Assembly: GCF_003725415.1 (NCBI RefSeq)
Contig: NZ_RJQC01000002.1
Span: forward strand, 240,580-304,579
Direction of reading: 5' to 3'
Length of the DNA: 64,000 nt
Source: Absicoccus porci
GTDB taxonomy: Bacteria; Bacillota_I; Bacilli_A; Erysipelotrichales; Erysipelotrichaceae
This document shows positions 21,001-30,337 of this stretch, piece after piece; positions within the stretch are counted from its first letter, which is position 1; each line of letters opens with the position of its first letter. The notes beneath the pieces are model-generated. The model was not told the origin of the DNA. It worked only from the letters and a program-made list of their open reading frames with translations, and searched no databases. Made by a program: the position numbers and the translations under genes.

Positions 21001-21306
21001 CAGTTCGACAACCAGATTTAATCCGGTTTGTCCTCCTAGGGTACCTAAAATGGCATCGGGTCTTTCTTTGTAAATGACACGTTTCGCAAAATCAACGGTC
21101 AATGGTTCAATGTATACACGATCCGCAATAGTCGTATCGGTCATAATGGTGGCTGGATTGGAGTTGATCAAAATAACTTCATATCCTTCTTCACGCAATG
21201 ACTGACAAGCTTGTGAACCGGAATAGTCGAATTCAGCCGCTTGACCAATGATGATAGGTCCGGAACCAATCACCAAAATTTTATGAATATCCGTACGTTT
21301 AGGCAT
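18097..21306 (-). CDS. carB: Carbamoyl-phosphate synthase, large subunit
   Basis: Makes carbamoyl phosphate from bicarbonate, ammonia and two ATP. At 1069 residues it is full length, with the usual internal duplication: the first ATP-grasp half starts [22 protein letters not shown] and the second [21 protein letters not shown] at about residue 553. The C-terminal MGS-like regulatory domain ([16 protein letters not shown], then [12 protein letters not shown]) would bind UMP or other effectors. It overlaps carA by 8 bases. Being the only carAB pair here and embedded in the pyr operon, it is the pyrimidine enzyme. Confidence 0.98.
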   Translation of the reverse strand: MPKRTDIHKILVIGSGPIIIGQAAEFDYSGSQACQSLREEGYEVILINSNPATIMTDTTIADRVYIEPLTVDFAKRVIYKERPDAILGTLGGQTGLNLVVELHEDGILDEFGVEILGTHLEAINHAEDRELFRALMNELGEPVPESRIVHTVEEAVEFAKTEGYPLVVRPAYTLGGTGGGFAHNEEELRHITDAGLKMSPVTQCLIEQSIAGYKEIEYEVMRDVKDNAIVVCNMENVDPVGIHTGDSIVVAPVQTLTDRENQMLRNTSLRIIRALGICGGCNVQLALDPHSFKYYVIEVNPRVSRSSALASKATGYPIAKISAKLAVGLGLDEIINPITKTSYACFEPALDYIVTKFPRLPFDKFPNADRQLGTQMKATGEVMAIGRTFEESFLKAVRSLEMKVDHLEKAELKEMDKEELFNKIKARDDERIFAVMEWLRKGYDMETVMHVTNIDLFYLAHLQRILKLEKQMAKHVKDVNTLRTLKQNGFSDSYIARNWNMSEMEVYNLRKENNIMPVYKMVDTCAGEFTSETPYFYSTYEQENESIPSNNKKIIVLGSGPIRIGQGVEFDYATVHCVETLRECGYEAIVINNNPETVSTDFSISDKLYFEPLTTEDVMHVIEVEQPLGVIVQFGGQTAINIADSLAQHGVKILGTSLENINRAEDRHEFEEMLEKLDIPQPEGQTATTVEDALVIANKIGYPVLVRPSYVLGGRAMEIVHDDDELRVYMATAVKEISHDAPILVDKYVLGKELEIDAIADGENVYIPGVMEHIERAGIHSGDSISVYPTQIVDQTAKNTIIDYGTRIGKGFHFVGLYNIQFIVDKSNKVYVLEVNPRSSRTVPFLSKITGVPMANMATRAVLGQSIVDQGYTPGYKPEDKNRVFVKAPVFSFAKLRSVDTVLGPEMKSTGEALGGDVNLEKALYKALIASGVKVPSHGSVLLTIADEDKDAALDVAKRFSNIGYGLYATAGTAKFLSDHGLFVHVVAKVSEEGEQENVLDVISKGHVNFVINTISTKERSSSSDGFLIRRVSAENNISCMTSLDTAYALLGVLESRSFSLVSMNEMEN

Positions 21307-22378
21307 GGGCTTCCTCCTTATCCATCATGGCCATGAATTCATCAAATAAGTAGTTACTATCTTGTGGACCGGCACTGGCTTCGGGGTGATATTGTACCGA
21401 GAAGACAGGATATTTTGTATGTCGTACGCCTTCACAGGATTTATCATTCAAAGCTTGGTGGGTCATTACTAGATCAGTATTTTTCAAACTATCGATATCG
21501 ACCGCAAAACCATGGTTTTGGCTGGTGATTTCAACCGCACCGGTTGCGAGGTTGACAACCGGATGGTTGGCACCTCGATGACCGAATTTTAATTTATAAG
21601 TCTTTGCACCACAAGCTAAACAAATCAATTGATGACCTAAACAAATGCCAAAGATACATGTTTTACCAATCAATTGTTTGATGGTTTCGATCGCAATCGT
21701 TACATCTTGCGGATCGCCTGGACCATTGGACAACATGACACCATCGGGATGATAACCTAAAATGGTTTGGGCTGGGGTATCATATGGTACGACGATCAAG
21801 TCGCAGCCGCGCTTGCTTAATTCACGAACGATACCTAATTTAGCACCAAAGTCCATCAATACGACTTTCTTGCCGCGATTCGGAATGGGGAATACTTTCG
21901 TAGTCGATACGCGTTTGACTTGATCATGTAGATAATCGGCATTTTTCAAATCTTGTACCATGGCGTCCACATCTACATCGGGATCGGCAAGAATGGCTTT
22001 CATCGTTCCATATTCGCGCAATTTCAATGTGATGGCTCGGGTATCAATGCCATAGATACCGGGGATATCGGTACGTTTCAAATAATCATCTAAGGTTTCT
22101 TGGGAACGCCAGTTACTTGGGACGTCGCAATAATCGCGAATCACAAATCCAAAAGTTGCCGGAATCATGGATTCGCTATCATCGCCATTAAAGCCATAAT
22201 TTCCAATCAATGGATAAGTCATCATGACAATTTGTCCACAATAGGAGTTATCCGTAATAATTTCTTGATAGCCTGTCATCGAAGTATTGAATACGAGCTC
22301 TCCCATACGGAAGTGATCGGATCCGAAAGCTATTCCGTGATATACGCTACCATCTTCTAAAATCAATAGTCTTTCCAT
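21299..22378 (-). CDS. carA: Carbamoyl-phosphate synthase, small (glutaminase) subunit
   Basis: Hydrolyses glutamine and channels ammonia to CarB. The N-terminal domain begins [19 protein letters not shown]. The class I amidotransferase part has the nucleophile Cys in [27 protein letters not shown] (quoted: FGICLGHQ) near residue 247 and the His/Glu pair in [10 protein letters not shown] near 330. The start at 22378 has AAAGGA upstream. A second ATG at 22396 would overlap pyrC and lacks a ribosome site. Length 359 is normal. Confidence 0.97.
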   Translation of the reverse strand: MERLLILEDGSVYHGIAFGSDHFRMGELVFNTSMTGYQEIITDNSYCGQIVMMTYPLIGNYGFNGDDSESMIPATFGFVIRDYCDVPSNWRSQETLDDYLKRTDIPGIYGIDTRAITLKLREYGTMKAILADPDVDVDAMVQDLKNADYLHDQVKRVSTTKVFPIPNRGKKVVLMDFGAKLGIVRELSKRGCDLIVVPYDTPAQTILGYHPDGVMLSNGPGDPQDVTIAIETIKQLIGKTCIFGICLGHQLICLACGAKTYKLKFGHRGANHPVVNLATGAVEITSQNHGFAVDIDSLKNTDLVMTHQALNDKSCEGVRHTKYPVFSVQYHPEASAGPQDSNYLFDEFMAMMDKEEAHA

Positions 22379-22383
22379 AGATT

Positions 22384-23640
22384 TTATCCTTTCCATACTG
22401 TCTTACCACCAACAATGGTTTGACAGATCTTTCCTTGTACTTGCCATCCATCAAATGGCGTATTCTTGCCTTTTGAGACAAATGTCGAAGCATCGATCGT
22501 ATAGGTGGCATCCAAATCGGCAAACACAAAATCGGGATACTTACCGACTTTGATTTCGCCAGCAGGAATACCAAATCGTTTGGCTGGTTTCGTGGCCATC
22601 CAGTTGATCAATTGTGTCAATGTCCAGCGTTTTTCTTTTACAACAAATTCGCTATACAACAAAGGAAAACTGGTTTCCAAAGAAACAATGCCAAATGGAG
22701 CTTTTTCCATCGATTGATTTTTTTCCGCTAAGGTATGTGGGGCATGGTCATTGGCAATGAAGTCCAATGTGCCATTTTCCAAACCTTCAATCAAGGCCAT
22801 CCGATCGGCATGGCTACGAAGGGGTGGATTCATTTTCCACATGGGTCCCTGAACATCTTTATCTTCCAGCAACAAATGATGGGTCGTGACTTCAGCACTG
22901 ATATTGCCACCAGCGGCTTTTGCTTCTTGTAGATATTGTACACTTTCTATACAAGAAATGTGACATGCATGATATTTATTTCCAATTGAAACCGCCAAGT
23001 CCAAATCACGTTTTAGGGGTTCGGCTTCACATGCACTGGGAATGCCGATGTATCCACGATCTCGATTGATTGGACTATCGTGAACGGAGGCTCCTGGTTT
23101 GCGATAGGCCATATCTTCGGTATGCATCGCAATGAGCACATCTTCTTTTTTAGCAGTTTCCATAGCTTCTTTCATTACATCATCATTATCAATGCCTACG
23201 CCATCATCACTAAACCAATGGGTATAGGCTTTTAGATCATGCATAGGAACCACTTCTTTGCCGGCTTCTTCGGTCGTGATCGTCGCATACGGGAAGGTAC
23301 GAACCACGGATTCCTTTTGAATCAGGGCTTTGTATTCTTGCATGGTTTTAACATCATCCGGAAAAGGAATGACGTTGGGCATCGCAAAAATCGAGGTAAA
23401 TCCACCATGGGCTGCTGCCAAGGTTCCAGTATGGATGGTTTCTTTTTGTTCGCGTCCAGGTTGTCGTAAATGGACATGGACATCGACCAACCCAGGTAAG
23501 ACGGTTAAGCCATGGGCATCCACGATTTCATCTCCATCTAAGTTTTCACCAATCGCGATGATCCGGTTTTCATCAAATTGGATATCGACCTTTTGTAGGC
23601 CATTTTCCGTCAGGACTTTGCCACTTTTTATTACTTTCAT
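22384..23640 (-). CDS. pyrC: Dihydroorotase
   Basis: Closes carbamoyl-aspartate to dihydroorotate. The 418-residue enzyme is the long class I type with metal ligands in DVHVHLRQPG near 53-62, the FAMPNV block near 90, and NDHAPHTLAEKNQ near 297 carrying the catalytic Asp. C-terminal GKYPDFVFADLD is the family's small beta-sandwich. It overlaps the pyrB stop (ATGA-type overlap of 4 bases) and ends 5 bases before the carA start. Confidence 0.97.
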   Translation of the reverse strand: MKVIKSGKVLTENGLQKVDIQFDENRIIAIGENLDGDEIVDAHGLTVLPGLVDVHVHLRQPGREQKETIHTGTLAAAHGGFTSIFAMPNVIPFPDDVKTMQEYKALIQKESVVRTFPYATITTEEAGKEVVPMHDLKAYTHWFSDDGVGIDNDDVMKEAMETAKKEDVLIAMHTEDMAYRKPGASVHDSPINRDRGYIGIPSACEAEPLKRDLDLAVSIGNKYHACHISCIESVQYLQEAKAAGGNISAEVTTHHLLLEDKDVQGPMWKMNPPLRSHADRMALIEGLENGTLDFIANDHAPHTLAEKNQSMEKAPFGIVSLETSFPLLYSEFVVKEKRWTLTQLINWMATKPAKRFGIPAGEIKVGKYPDFVFADLDATYTIDASTFVSKGKNTPFDGWQVQGKICQTIVGGKTVWKG

Positions 23641-24539
23641 AGATTCTCCTTAAAGGGTGCATAGCCAAATGCACGTTTCATGATGGCTTTGCGGACCAAC
23701 ATACCATTATGCATCTGTAAGAAGATGCGACTTTTTGGGGCTTCCACTAAATCGGTATCGATTTCAATGCCGCGATTCACAGGAGCTGGATGACAGACAA
23801 TGGCATGTTTTTGCATGCGACTATATCGTTCTTTAGTCAGGCCATATTGTTTTAAATATTCTTCATTGGTCATACTGGCCAAGGAGGCACCGCGTTCTTT
23901 TTGGATGCGTAGCATCATGACAACATCAGCCCATTCAATGGCTTGATCAAAATCCATTGTTGGATAGCCGGGTCGTTCCCATTCTTTGGGTCCAGCAAAG
24001 ACAACGGTGGATCCCAATCGTTCCAAGGCTTCTTTGTCAGAGGAAGCAACGCGAGAGTGACTGATATCGCCACAAATCACAATTTTTAGACCACGCAATG
24101 TGCCAAATTCATTATAGAAGGTCAATAGATCCAATAAACATTGACTAGGATGATTGCCTTTGCCATCACCAGCATTGACAATAGGAATGTTTATTCCCTC
24201 TAATTCTTTAAAGTATTCATCTTTGGGATGGCGAATGACGACACATTTATAGCCAATCATTTCAAAGGTTTTGACCGTATCATAGAGGCTTTCACCTTTT
24301 TGTACGCTGGATGCTTTGGCATCAAAATCAGCCACTTTGCAGCCGAGTTGTAGTTGGGCGCTTTCAAATGAGAAATGGGTCCGTGTTGAATTTTCAAAAA
24401 AAAGATTAGCAACCAATGCGTTATGCATTGGCAATTGCCAATCTTTCATAGAATTATCAAAAAGTTTAGCATCATGAAGAATACTAAAAATATCATCATC
24501 GGATAAGTCACTCATCGATAGCAACGAATATTGATTCAT
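23637..24539 (-). CDS. pyrB: Aspartate carbamoyltransferase, catalytic chain
   Basis: Commits carbamoyl phosphate and aspartate to pyrimidine synthesis. The 300-residue chain shows the carbamoyl-phosphate loop NSTRTHFSFESA near 50-61, HPKDEYFKEL near 103, GDGKGNHPSQCLLDLLT near 123, and CHPAPVNRGIEI near 252. No regulatory pyrI is present, as usual in Bacillota. It is the first gene of the operon, with AGGAGG 8 bases before the ATG. It is preceded by a leader with an internal terminator (separate entry). Confidence 0.97.
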   Translation of the reverse strand: MNQYSLLSMSDLSDDDIFSILHDAKLFDNSMKDWQLPMHNALVANLFFENSTRTHFSFESAQLQLGCKVADFDAKASSVQKGESLYDTVKTFEMIGYKCVVIRHPKDEYFKELEGINIPIVNAGDGKGNHPSQCLLDLLTFYNEFGTLRGLKIVICGDISHSRVASSDKEALERLGSTVVFAGPKEWERPGYPTMDFDQAIEWADVVMMLRIQKERGASLASMTNEEYLKQYGLTKERYSRMQKHAIVCHPAPVNRGIEIDTDLVEAPKSRIFLQMHNGMLVRKAIMKRAFGYAPFKENL

Positions 24540-24642
24540 AGAATCAAACCTCCTATCTTTTTAAAAAAAAGGATTTTCAAAATCCCGCATCAACTATATC
24601 TCTATATCGGATATATTCTACCATAATGTATATGAATTTCAA
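24540..24642 (-). promoter_or_regulatory. pyr operon promoter and attenuator-like leader
   Basis: On the minus strand, TTGAAA (24642-24637), a 16-base spacer and TAGAAT (24620-24615) form a promoter. About 25-35 bases into the transcript lies GGATTT-TGA-AAATCC (24585-24571) followed directly by eight T (24570-24563), an intrinsic terminator in front of pyrB. A nine-codon ORF, MRDFENPFF (24590-24561), spans the hairpin and ends right after the T run. No PyrR-binding-loop consensus is visible. Premature termination relieved when pyrimidines are low is the likely logic; the sensor is unknown. Confidence 0.6.
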
Positions 24643-24654
24643 GTTCCTTTTTCG

Positions 24655-24888
24655 TTAATGAATGGCTTTCCTTGCGTGCAGTTCTTCTTCGCAAATTTTC
24701 TGCCAATCCTCATCGGGAAACGCTTTGTATAATTGATGAGATACATAATAAGGGATAAAGATGCCTTTGTCTTTCATTAAGTTATCGGATATATAGATTT
24801 CCGATAGTCTGGATTTTGCTGACAGTTGACGATATCCCCAATTGTTTTGATTCATTTTTGATTGAAGAATTTCTGATAATCTTGTCAA
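24655..24888 (-). CDS. Small HTH-like hypothetical protein
   Basis: A 77-residue protein. LQSKMNQNNWGYRQLSAKSR then LSEIYISDNLM resembles the first helices of a Cro/XRE helix-turn-helix (helix 2 WGYRQLSAKSRL, helix 3 SEIYISDNLM), though the match is weak. The rest is charged with a C-terminal DWQKICEEELHARKA helix. The start is probably TTG at 24888: AAGGGGTGAT sits four bases before it, while the GTG at 24897 lies inside that ribosome site. It sits between the pyr promoter and a divergent CBS-domain gene. No partner suggests its role. Confidence 0.5.
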   Translation of the reverse strand: MTRLSEILQSKMNQNNWGYRQLSAKSRLSEIYISDNLMKDKGIFIPYYVSHQLYKAFPDEDWQKICEEELHARKAIH

Positions 24889-25032
24889 TTCAATCACCCC
24901 TTTTTAGATAATGACTATTACTATATAATAAATTTGTTGATAAATCAAATAATTCGTATTCCAAAGATTTCCCATAATTTATTGACTTTCTTGGCATAAA
25001 AATTTGTTAGGATGGAACACGAGGTAAGAAGT

Positions 25033-25443
25033 ATGTTAGATAATGTATTTTTCTTTTTGAGACATAAAGAAGATGTCCAATATTTATATAATGAGATGAG
25101 TATTTCCGAAGCACTTGAAATATTTAAACAATATCGCTTTACAGCCCTTCCCGTTATTAATAAGGAAGGGGCTTATGTGGGCACATTGAGTGAAGGTGAT
25201 TTTCTTTATTATTGTTTAAGTCATGAGAATCAAAGTGTTCCAATCAAAAAATTGATTCGGAAGAATTTTAATCCGGCCTGTACGATTACGACACCGGTAG
25301 CGGAGTTGTTTGAGCGATCATTGGATCAAAATTTTGTCCCCATCGTCGATGATCGGAATATTTTTATTGGGATCGTTACGAGAAAGCGGATCTTAACTTT
25401 CTTGATGAAACAACTACAAGATCATAAAACGAAGTCGGTTTGA
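25033..25443 (+). CDS. Two-CBS-domain protein
   Basis: 136 residues forming one CBS pair (Bateman module). The first CBS includes MSISEALEIFKQYRFTALPVI then NKEGAYVGTLSEGDFL. The second runs FNPACTITTPVAELFERSLDQ then NFVPIVDDRNIFIGIVTRKRI. Stand-alone CBS pairs bind adenine nucleotides (in some Bacillota cyclic-di-AMP) and modulate a partner protein. The start at 25033 follows GAGG by eight bases; an in-frame ATG at 25012 has no ribosome site. The HlyC/CorC-type protein with further CBS domains follows 51 bases downstream. Confidence 0.85.
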   Translation: MLDNVFFFLRHKEDVQYLYNEMSISEALEIFKQYRFTALPVINKEGAYVGTLSEGDFLYYCLSHENQSVPIKKLIRKNFNPACTITTPVAELFERSLDQNFVPIVDDRNIFIGIVTRKRILTFLMKQLQDHKTKSV

Positions 25444-25494
25444 ATTCCTATGTAAAATTCGCTATCATAGCTAAAAAGGAGTGAGAACCGTTTT

Positions 25495-26649
25495 ATGGAC
25501 GATTTCCCGAGTCGACCCTATTGTATAGGAATTCTTATTTTATGTGCTATTGTTGCGATTTTCGCATCCATTGCTCAAACAGCCATTGATGAAGATGATA
25601 TCCCAAAGACCAATCGAACGTATGCCACTACGCGTTGGTTACATATTTTTTGTGGTTTTTGTTTTGTGCAATGTGGTGTGCAGTTTTTTGATCAATATCG
25701 ATGGTTATTTGCGATCGTATTGATTTATGTGTTTACATTACTTTGTATTCAATTGCCAAAGCGCTGGATCCATCAGCATCCAGCGAAATGGCCACTCAAT
25801 ATATATCGTGCATTTGAAGGGCTTTTTTATCTTTTCAGCTTGCCGGTTCAAATCACCACTTTCTTTGAAGATGAAGATATATCGGAAGAAGAAATTCGTG
25901 AAATGATCAAAGATGGTTCGGAATCGGGTCATATTGATCAAGCCCAAACAGCTATGATTGAAAATGTTTTTGAGATGGATGATGTCGCCGTAGAAGAAAT
26001 TTGTACCCATCGAAGTGAAGTCATCACTCTAAATTTGAATCAAGATGTAGATGTATGGCATCAAATCATTCATGATCATCGGCATACCTTTTATCCGGTC
26101 TATAAAGATGATGAAGATGATGTTGTTGGTTTATTGGATACGCGTGATTATTTTCGCATGAATCAAAATGCATCCAAAGAAGAAATCATGAAGGTCGCAG
26201 TGGATGATCCTTTCTTTGTGGCAGAGAGTACAAAGATTGATCATTTATTTAAAGAAATGACAGCTCGAAAGAATTATTTTGCGATCGTTTTAGATGAATA
26301 TGGCGGACTAACTGGTATTTGTACGCTTCATGATATTATGGAAAGCTTAGTTGGTGAAATCTATGAAGAAGATGAAGTCGACACCAAAGATATTCAACGA
26401 TTGGATCAATATCAGTGGCGTATTCATGGGCGTGCCGAACTCGAAGATGTAGAAGAAGCGTTGCACATTGATTTGCATGATGAAGATGATGAAACGTTTA
26501 ATGGCTATATCTTATCGCAATATGGTCATATTCCGGAAGATGGATCCCATTTTGAAGTGGATACGGATCAGATGCGCATCATTGTACGTGAAGTAAAGAA
26601 TCATCGAATTGGCCAAACCATCGTAGAATTGAGGGAAACGGCATCTTAG
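25495..26649 (+). CDS. HlyC/CorC (CNNM-like) membrane protein with CBS pair
   Basis: A 384-residue protein. The N-terminus has about three hydrophobic segments (10-30, 47-65, 68-86). A linker EDEDISEEEIREMIKDGSESG, typical of the family, precedes a CBS pair at about 165-300 (VITLNLNQDV ... FVAESTKIDHLFKEM), with the LDEYGGLTGICTLHDIMESLVGEI motif at its end. The C-terminal CorC/HlyC transporter-associated domain covers 305-384. Relatives are linked to magnesium or sodium export. The membrane part is shorter than the usual four-helix DUF21 domain and lacks its familiar motifs, so it may be a divergent or reduced version. Confidence 0.78.
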   Translation: MDDFPSRPYCIGILILCAIVAIFASIAQTAIDEDDIPKTNRTYATTRWLHIFCGFCFVQCGVQFFDQYRWLFAIVLIYVFTLLCIQLPKRWIHQHPAKWPLNIYRAFEGLFYLFSLPVQITTFFEDEDISEEEIREMIKDGSESGHIDQAQTAMIENVFEMDDVAVEEICTHRSEVITLNLNQDVDVWHQIIHDHRHTFYPVYKDDEDDVVGLLDTRDYFRMNQNASKEEIMKVAVDDPFFVAESTKIDHLFKEMTARKNYFAIVLDEYGGLTGICTLHDIMESLVGEIYEEDEVDTKDIQRLDQYQWRIHGRAELEDVEEALHIDLHDEDDETFNGYILSQYGHIPEDGSHFEVDTDQMRIIVREVKNHRIGQTIVELRETAS

Positions 26650-26689
26650 ATGTCGTCCTTTTTTGATAAACAAATTAAGGAGAAGCAAT

Positions 26690-28429
26690 ATGAAAAAAAT
26701 ACTATCCATTCTGTGTGCAGCAACTTTGTGTGCGACTTCCGTTGTGCCGGTCTATGCCAAAACCGCAAGCACACCCAATGCGGATTTTGATACTTTCTTA
26801 CGAGAAGATTTTAAGGAAACCATGGAAGATGACTATACGACCATGCATAGTTATCTTTCCAATCCAGAAGCCTATGGCATCAAAGCTTCGGATGTGAAGG
26901 TAACTTTGGGTACGATTAGTTACACCAAAGAAGATAAAAAAGAACTGAGCGATACGATCCAAAAACTAAAAAAATTTAAGCGTAGTTCTTTGGATCAAAC
27001 GCAACAAGAAATCTATGATGAATATGTTTCATCCAATACCTTGGCAAAAAAGCAGATGCAGGCAAAGTATCGTTATCTACCAAATATTTGGTCAAGTTCC
27101 AATGGAATTCAAAGTGTTCTATCCAATTACTTCGCTAATTTTGATATGTATAGTGAAGATGATGTTAAAGCTTTCGTTAAATTATTGAAAGATACCGATC
27201 GTTATACGGATGATGCGATTGCGTTTTCCAAAAAACAGGCGCAAAAAGGAACGTTGTGTTTTGACTATGACGATGTGATGGATACGATCAATACGACCAT
27301 CAAGAATAAAGATCAAAATGAAATATATAATAATGCATCTTCTGAAATCGATGCTTTAAATTTAGATGCGGCCAAAACCGCCAAATACAAAGAACAAGTT
27401 CAAAAAGCTTTGGATACGGATTATTTTCCAGCGTATCAAACGATGAAAACGGAGCTCAAGAAATTGAAATCCAAAAATAGTAAGGCTACACCAATCACAA
27501 AACAAAAAAATGGTTTAGCTTACTATAAATTATTGGTGGAACAAAATGCGGGAACGACGCGGAGTGCCAATAAGATTATGGTCGATCTTGCGAATGGTTG
27601 TGATGATATGATTTCGCAGCTACAATCTTCCAATTCGACAAGTGAAGAAGCGAAGACCAATTTTACATCGGCCAACGAGATCATGGAGTTTTTAAAAGCA
27701 AACTATACGCAAAATAATCCTGAAATTCAGATTCCAAATTATGAAATTCAAGACTTGCCTGAAGAACAAACAAGTGATAATGTAGTTGCTTATTATGTAG
27801 AACCTCCATTTGATAGTAATGATACCAATCGCATTCGTTTCAATGCGATAGATTATGGTGGAGATGTCACTTCATTGAGTACGTATATGACCTTTGCACA
27901 TGAAGGTATTCCGGGCCATATGTATCAAGCCAACTACAACCATCAACACTTGACCTATCCCATCCAACATTGTTTCTCAGAAATTGCTTTTACAGAAGGA
28001 TTTGCGATGTTGGCTGAAGAAGATGCTTTGAGCTATTTAGATACAAATTTGGTTAGCAATGATGCCAAAGAAATGCAACTTGCGAATGATAAGTTTTCTT
28101 ATTATTTACCAGCCACATTTGATTTGATGATTCATCTTCGTAAATTATCAAAATCTGAATTTGTGGATCAAATGAAAGATATGTATGACGAAGATACATT
28201 AAAAGATATGTATGATAGCTTCTGCTATGAGCCTTGTATGTATTTACCTTATGCTTATGGATGGTATCAATTGGATAGTCTAAGAGACAAAGTCAAAAAA
28301 GCATTAGGTGATTCCTATGATAATAAAGAATTTATTGATACGTTATTAAAATATGGCGTAGTTAATTTTGATATCATTCGTAAGAATGTCAATACTTATA
28401 TTGCCCAAAAAACAGGCACCGAATCTTAA
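26690..28429 (+). CDS. Secreted DUF885-family putative metallopeptidase
   Basis: A 579-residue exported protein. MKKILSILCAATLCATSVVPVYA is a standard signal peptide with AYA-like cleavage near residue 23. The mature part is alpha-helical and carries THEGIPGH at about 401-408 (FAHEGIPGHMYQ), the H-E-G-x-P-G-H motif of DUF885 proteins, which resembles an HExxH-type zinc site. A conserved SEIAFTEGFAMLAEE follows. The start at 26690 has AAGGAG. The upstream neighbour is the HlyC-like gene 40 bases away, so co-transcription is possible. Substrate unknown; peptide or ester hydrolysis outside the cell is an inference. Confidence 0.82.
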   Translation: MKKILSILCAATLCATSVVPVYAKTASTPNADFDTFLREDFKETMEDDYTTMHSYLSNPEAYGIKASDVKVTLGTISYTKEDKKELSDTIQKLKKFKRSSLDQTQQEIYDEYVSSNTLAKKQMQAKYRYLPNIWSSSNGIQSVLSNYFANFDMYSEDDVKAFVKLLKDTDRYTDDAIAFSKKQAQKGTLCFDYDDVMDTINTTIKNKDQNEIYNNASSEIDALNLDAAKTAKYKEQVQKALDTDYFPAYQTMKTELKKLKSKNSKATPITKQKNGLAYYKLLVEQNAGTTRSANKIMVDLANGCDDMISQLQSSNSTSEEAKTNFTSANEIMEFLKANYTQNNPEIQIPNYEIQDLPEEQTSDNVVAYYVEPPFDSNDTNRIRFNAIDYGGDVTSLSTYMTFAHEGIPGHMYQANYNHQHLTYPIQHCFSEIAFTEGFAMLAEEDALSYLDTNLVSNDAKEMQLANDKFSYYLPATFDLMIHLRKLSKSEFVDQMKDMYDEDTLKDMYDSFCYEPCMYLPYAYGWYQLDSLRDKVKKALGDSYDNKEFIDTLLKYGVVNFDIIRKNVNTYIAQKTGTES

Positions 28430-28446
28430 GATTCGATGCCCTTTTT
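28415..28446 (+). terminator. Terminator of DUF885 gene
   Basis: GGCA-x-CGAATCTT pairs with AAGATTCG-x-TGCC (28415-28440), followed by CTTTTT. The stop codon lies in the loop. Confidence 0.85.
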
Positions 28447-28458
28447 ATTGCATCTATA

Positions 28459-28530
28459 ATGTGATGATTCCAGCAACAACTTCTTTTTGAATAGCCTTGT
28501 AGTTATGTCATGGCCTGTAGTCTGGTGGTT
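28459..28530 (-). pseudogene. Fragment of an alpha/beta hydrolase gene (3' end)
   Basis: Read on the minus strand the segment gives HNYKAIQKEVVAGII, nearly the same as HNYKDIQDEVVAGII at the end of the hydrolase encoded at 30338-31267. At DNA level the runs CAACAACTTC and GTTATG and their surroundings align over about 50 bases, then further upstream a CATGACCTGTA-like stretch aligns after a gap. It is therefore a decayed copy of that gene's 3' end. It has no start and is not expressed as a protein. Confidence 0.75.
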
Positions 28531-28627
28531 TTTTATACCGATGCTCATTAATACTATATAAATACTTCTTTTTGATTTAGTTTTCTTAATTTTATGATAT
28601 AATTTAATTAATTAGGAGGAGAAAGAG

Positions 28628-30272
28628 ATGAAAGTACGATTAAACATTTATTTGCGATTGTCGTTTGTTTGACTATGGCATTGACATTCAGCATGCAAAA
28701 CAAGGTATTTGCGCTTGATGCAGGTTGGCAAGATGGCGATCCTTTATCGGTACGTTTCGTGTATGATGACAATGCTGGTCCTTATGCCGGACAAGAAACC
28801 ATGCACTACACCATTGTTAGTAACCAACAGAAAAAATTTATGGAAAGTCAAATTACCGGCTATTCTTCTTTTCAGGATACTGATGGTGCAAAATACACTA
28901 TGTCAGGCATTGTTTGGCAAAGCAATAATACCAGTGTAGATTATTCCAAATATTATAGTTACAATGATTTAAAAGCATTATCTAATGGTCATGGTATCGT
29001 CACCGGATTGGTAAAATATTCCAAGGAGCCAGCACAGGCCCCTATTCAAGTCGTAGGTATTTATGATGCAGCTGCCCTACAAGGCCAAGAAGTTTCATTG
29101 TATCAATCCCAACCGGGATCGAGCAAAGCACGTAAAGGCATTGAAAATCTTGCCGAAGTTGATGATGGTCGTCAAAAATATACAAAATTCAATGTTGACA
29201 ATGATTTTTATACCTATAAAACAATGGTCTGGGCAGATACACAAACCGAAGTAGAAAGTAATGTAGATTATCAAACCGTAGCACAACATGCAAACAATGG
29301 TGTAGCAAAAATATTGATTCAATTTCATGTGGTACATTATTATGATTATACGTTGAATGGTATTGATAACATATCTACGGGTAGTTTTCATTGGAGCGAT
29401 AAAGAGAAAATGCCGCTACTGTAACAAATTATACACAGACTTTTTCGGATCCTTCAAAAGGAACCCCAAAAGAGGATTATCAATTCTTATATTGGGAATT
29501 AAATGGGAATCCATATAAAGAAGGCGATACCTATACAAAAGATTTAACGGCTCTCACGGAAAATACGACAGAAGAAGCTCATGCTTGGTGGCAACCAGCT
29601 ATTCAATTGCACGTATATGATGTGGATCATAAGACAGAATTAGGTCATGCAAAATCGTTTGATCAGTTGACACTTGCTGATGCACTGAAAGAAGAGCCTT
29701 CGATGAAAGGTCGAAAATTCACCGGGTTTGTAGATGAAAATGGAAACAAAGTAGATATCGATACTGTATTCAAGGCACCAGAAGCCGGCTATGAAAATAT
29801 CCAGCCAAAGACGGTCAATCTGTATGCGACATATTGTTATACGATCACATACAAGACAAATGGTGGTGTATGGAAAGATGGCAGTGATAAAAATAAAACC
29901 GAAACACATGATGTTACAGAAGGCACAAAAATCTTAGAAGCACCAAAGAAGGAAGGATATACTTTCAAAGAGTGGAAAGGTAGCTCTTCTTATCAACCAG
30001 GTGATGCATATAGTGAAAAAGCAAAAGATGGATACTATACCAGCGATACATTAGAAGCTGTTTGGGAAAAGAATCCAGCCACTGCCAATGATTCGTCTTC
30101 AAAAACGAAAAACTCTGCCAATACAACATCTAAAAAAGATTCATCTTCTTCAAAAGAAACAAAGTCTGTTAGTACAGCAGCAAATATAAACATTCTAAGC
30201 TATACGATTACAGTCCTTGCTTCGCTCATTCTATTTGTATTGATTTTAAAATTTAGAACTCTTCAAGACTAA
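28628..30272 (+). pseudogene. Surface protein with InlB B-type repeat, two frameshifts
   Basis: A strong site (AGGAGG) and ATG at 28628 open a frame that stops after 14 codons. One frame over, the sequence reads STIKHLFAIVVCLTMALTFSM then QNKVFALDA, a good signal peptide, so one base is missing in the AAA at 28631-28633. The frame then runs to a stop at 29422-29424, but changing frame at AAAA 29407-29410 restores NAATVTNYTQTF and continues to 30272. The 3' part has two repeat-like units, the last (TITYKTNGGVW ... EGYTFKEWKG) resembling the InlB/Listeria-Bacteroides repeat. A Ser/Lys-rich linker and a C-terminal membrane helix (about LSYTITVLASLILFVLIL) follow. Intact it would be an anchored adhesin-like protein of about 548 residues. 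Confidence 0.8.
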
Positions 30273-30303
30273 TTCTTGATAGGTCATAGATTCAATAAAA
30301 AGT

Positions 30304-30325
30304 GGGCCTCATGATAATGAGGCCC
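30304..30325. terminator. Bidirectional terminator
   Basis: GGGCCTCAT (30304-30312) and ATGAGGCCC (30317-30325) form a 9-bp stem with TTTT on the plus side and AAAA before it, serving both the surface-protein gene and the convergent hydrolase. Confidence 0.85.
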
Positions 30326-30337
30326 TTTTCATTTACA

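Noticed and set aside
24540-24642. PyrR-type attenuator in the pyr leader
   Set aside because: I looked for the PyrR-binding loop and its anti-antiterminator; neither is present, although the terminator is.
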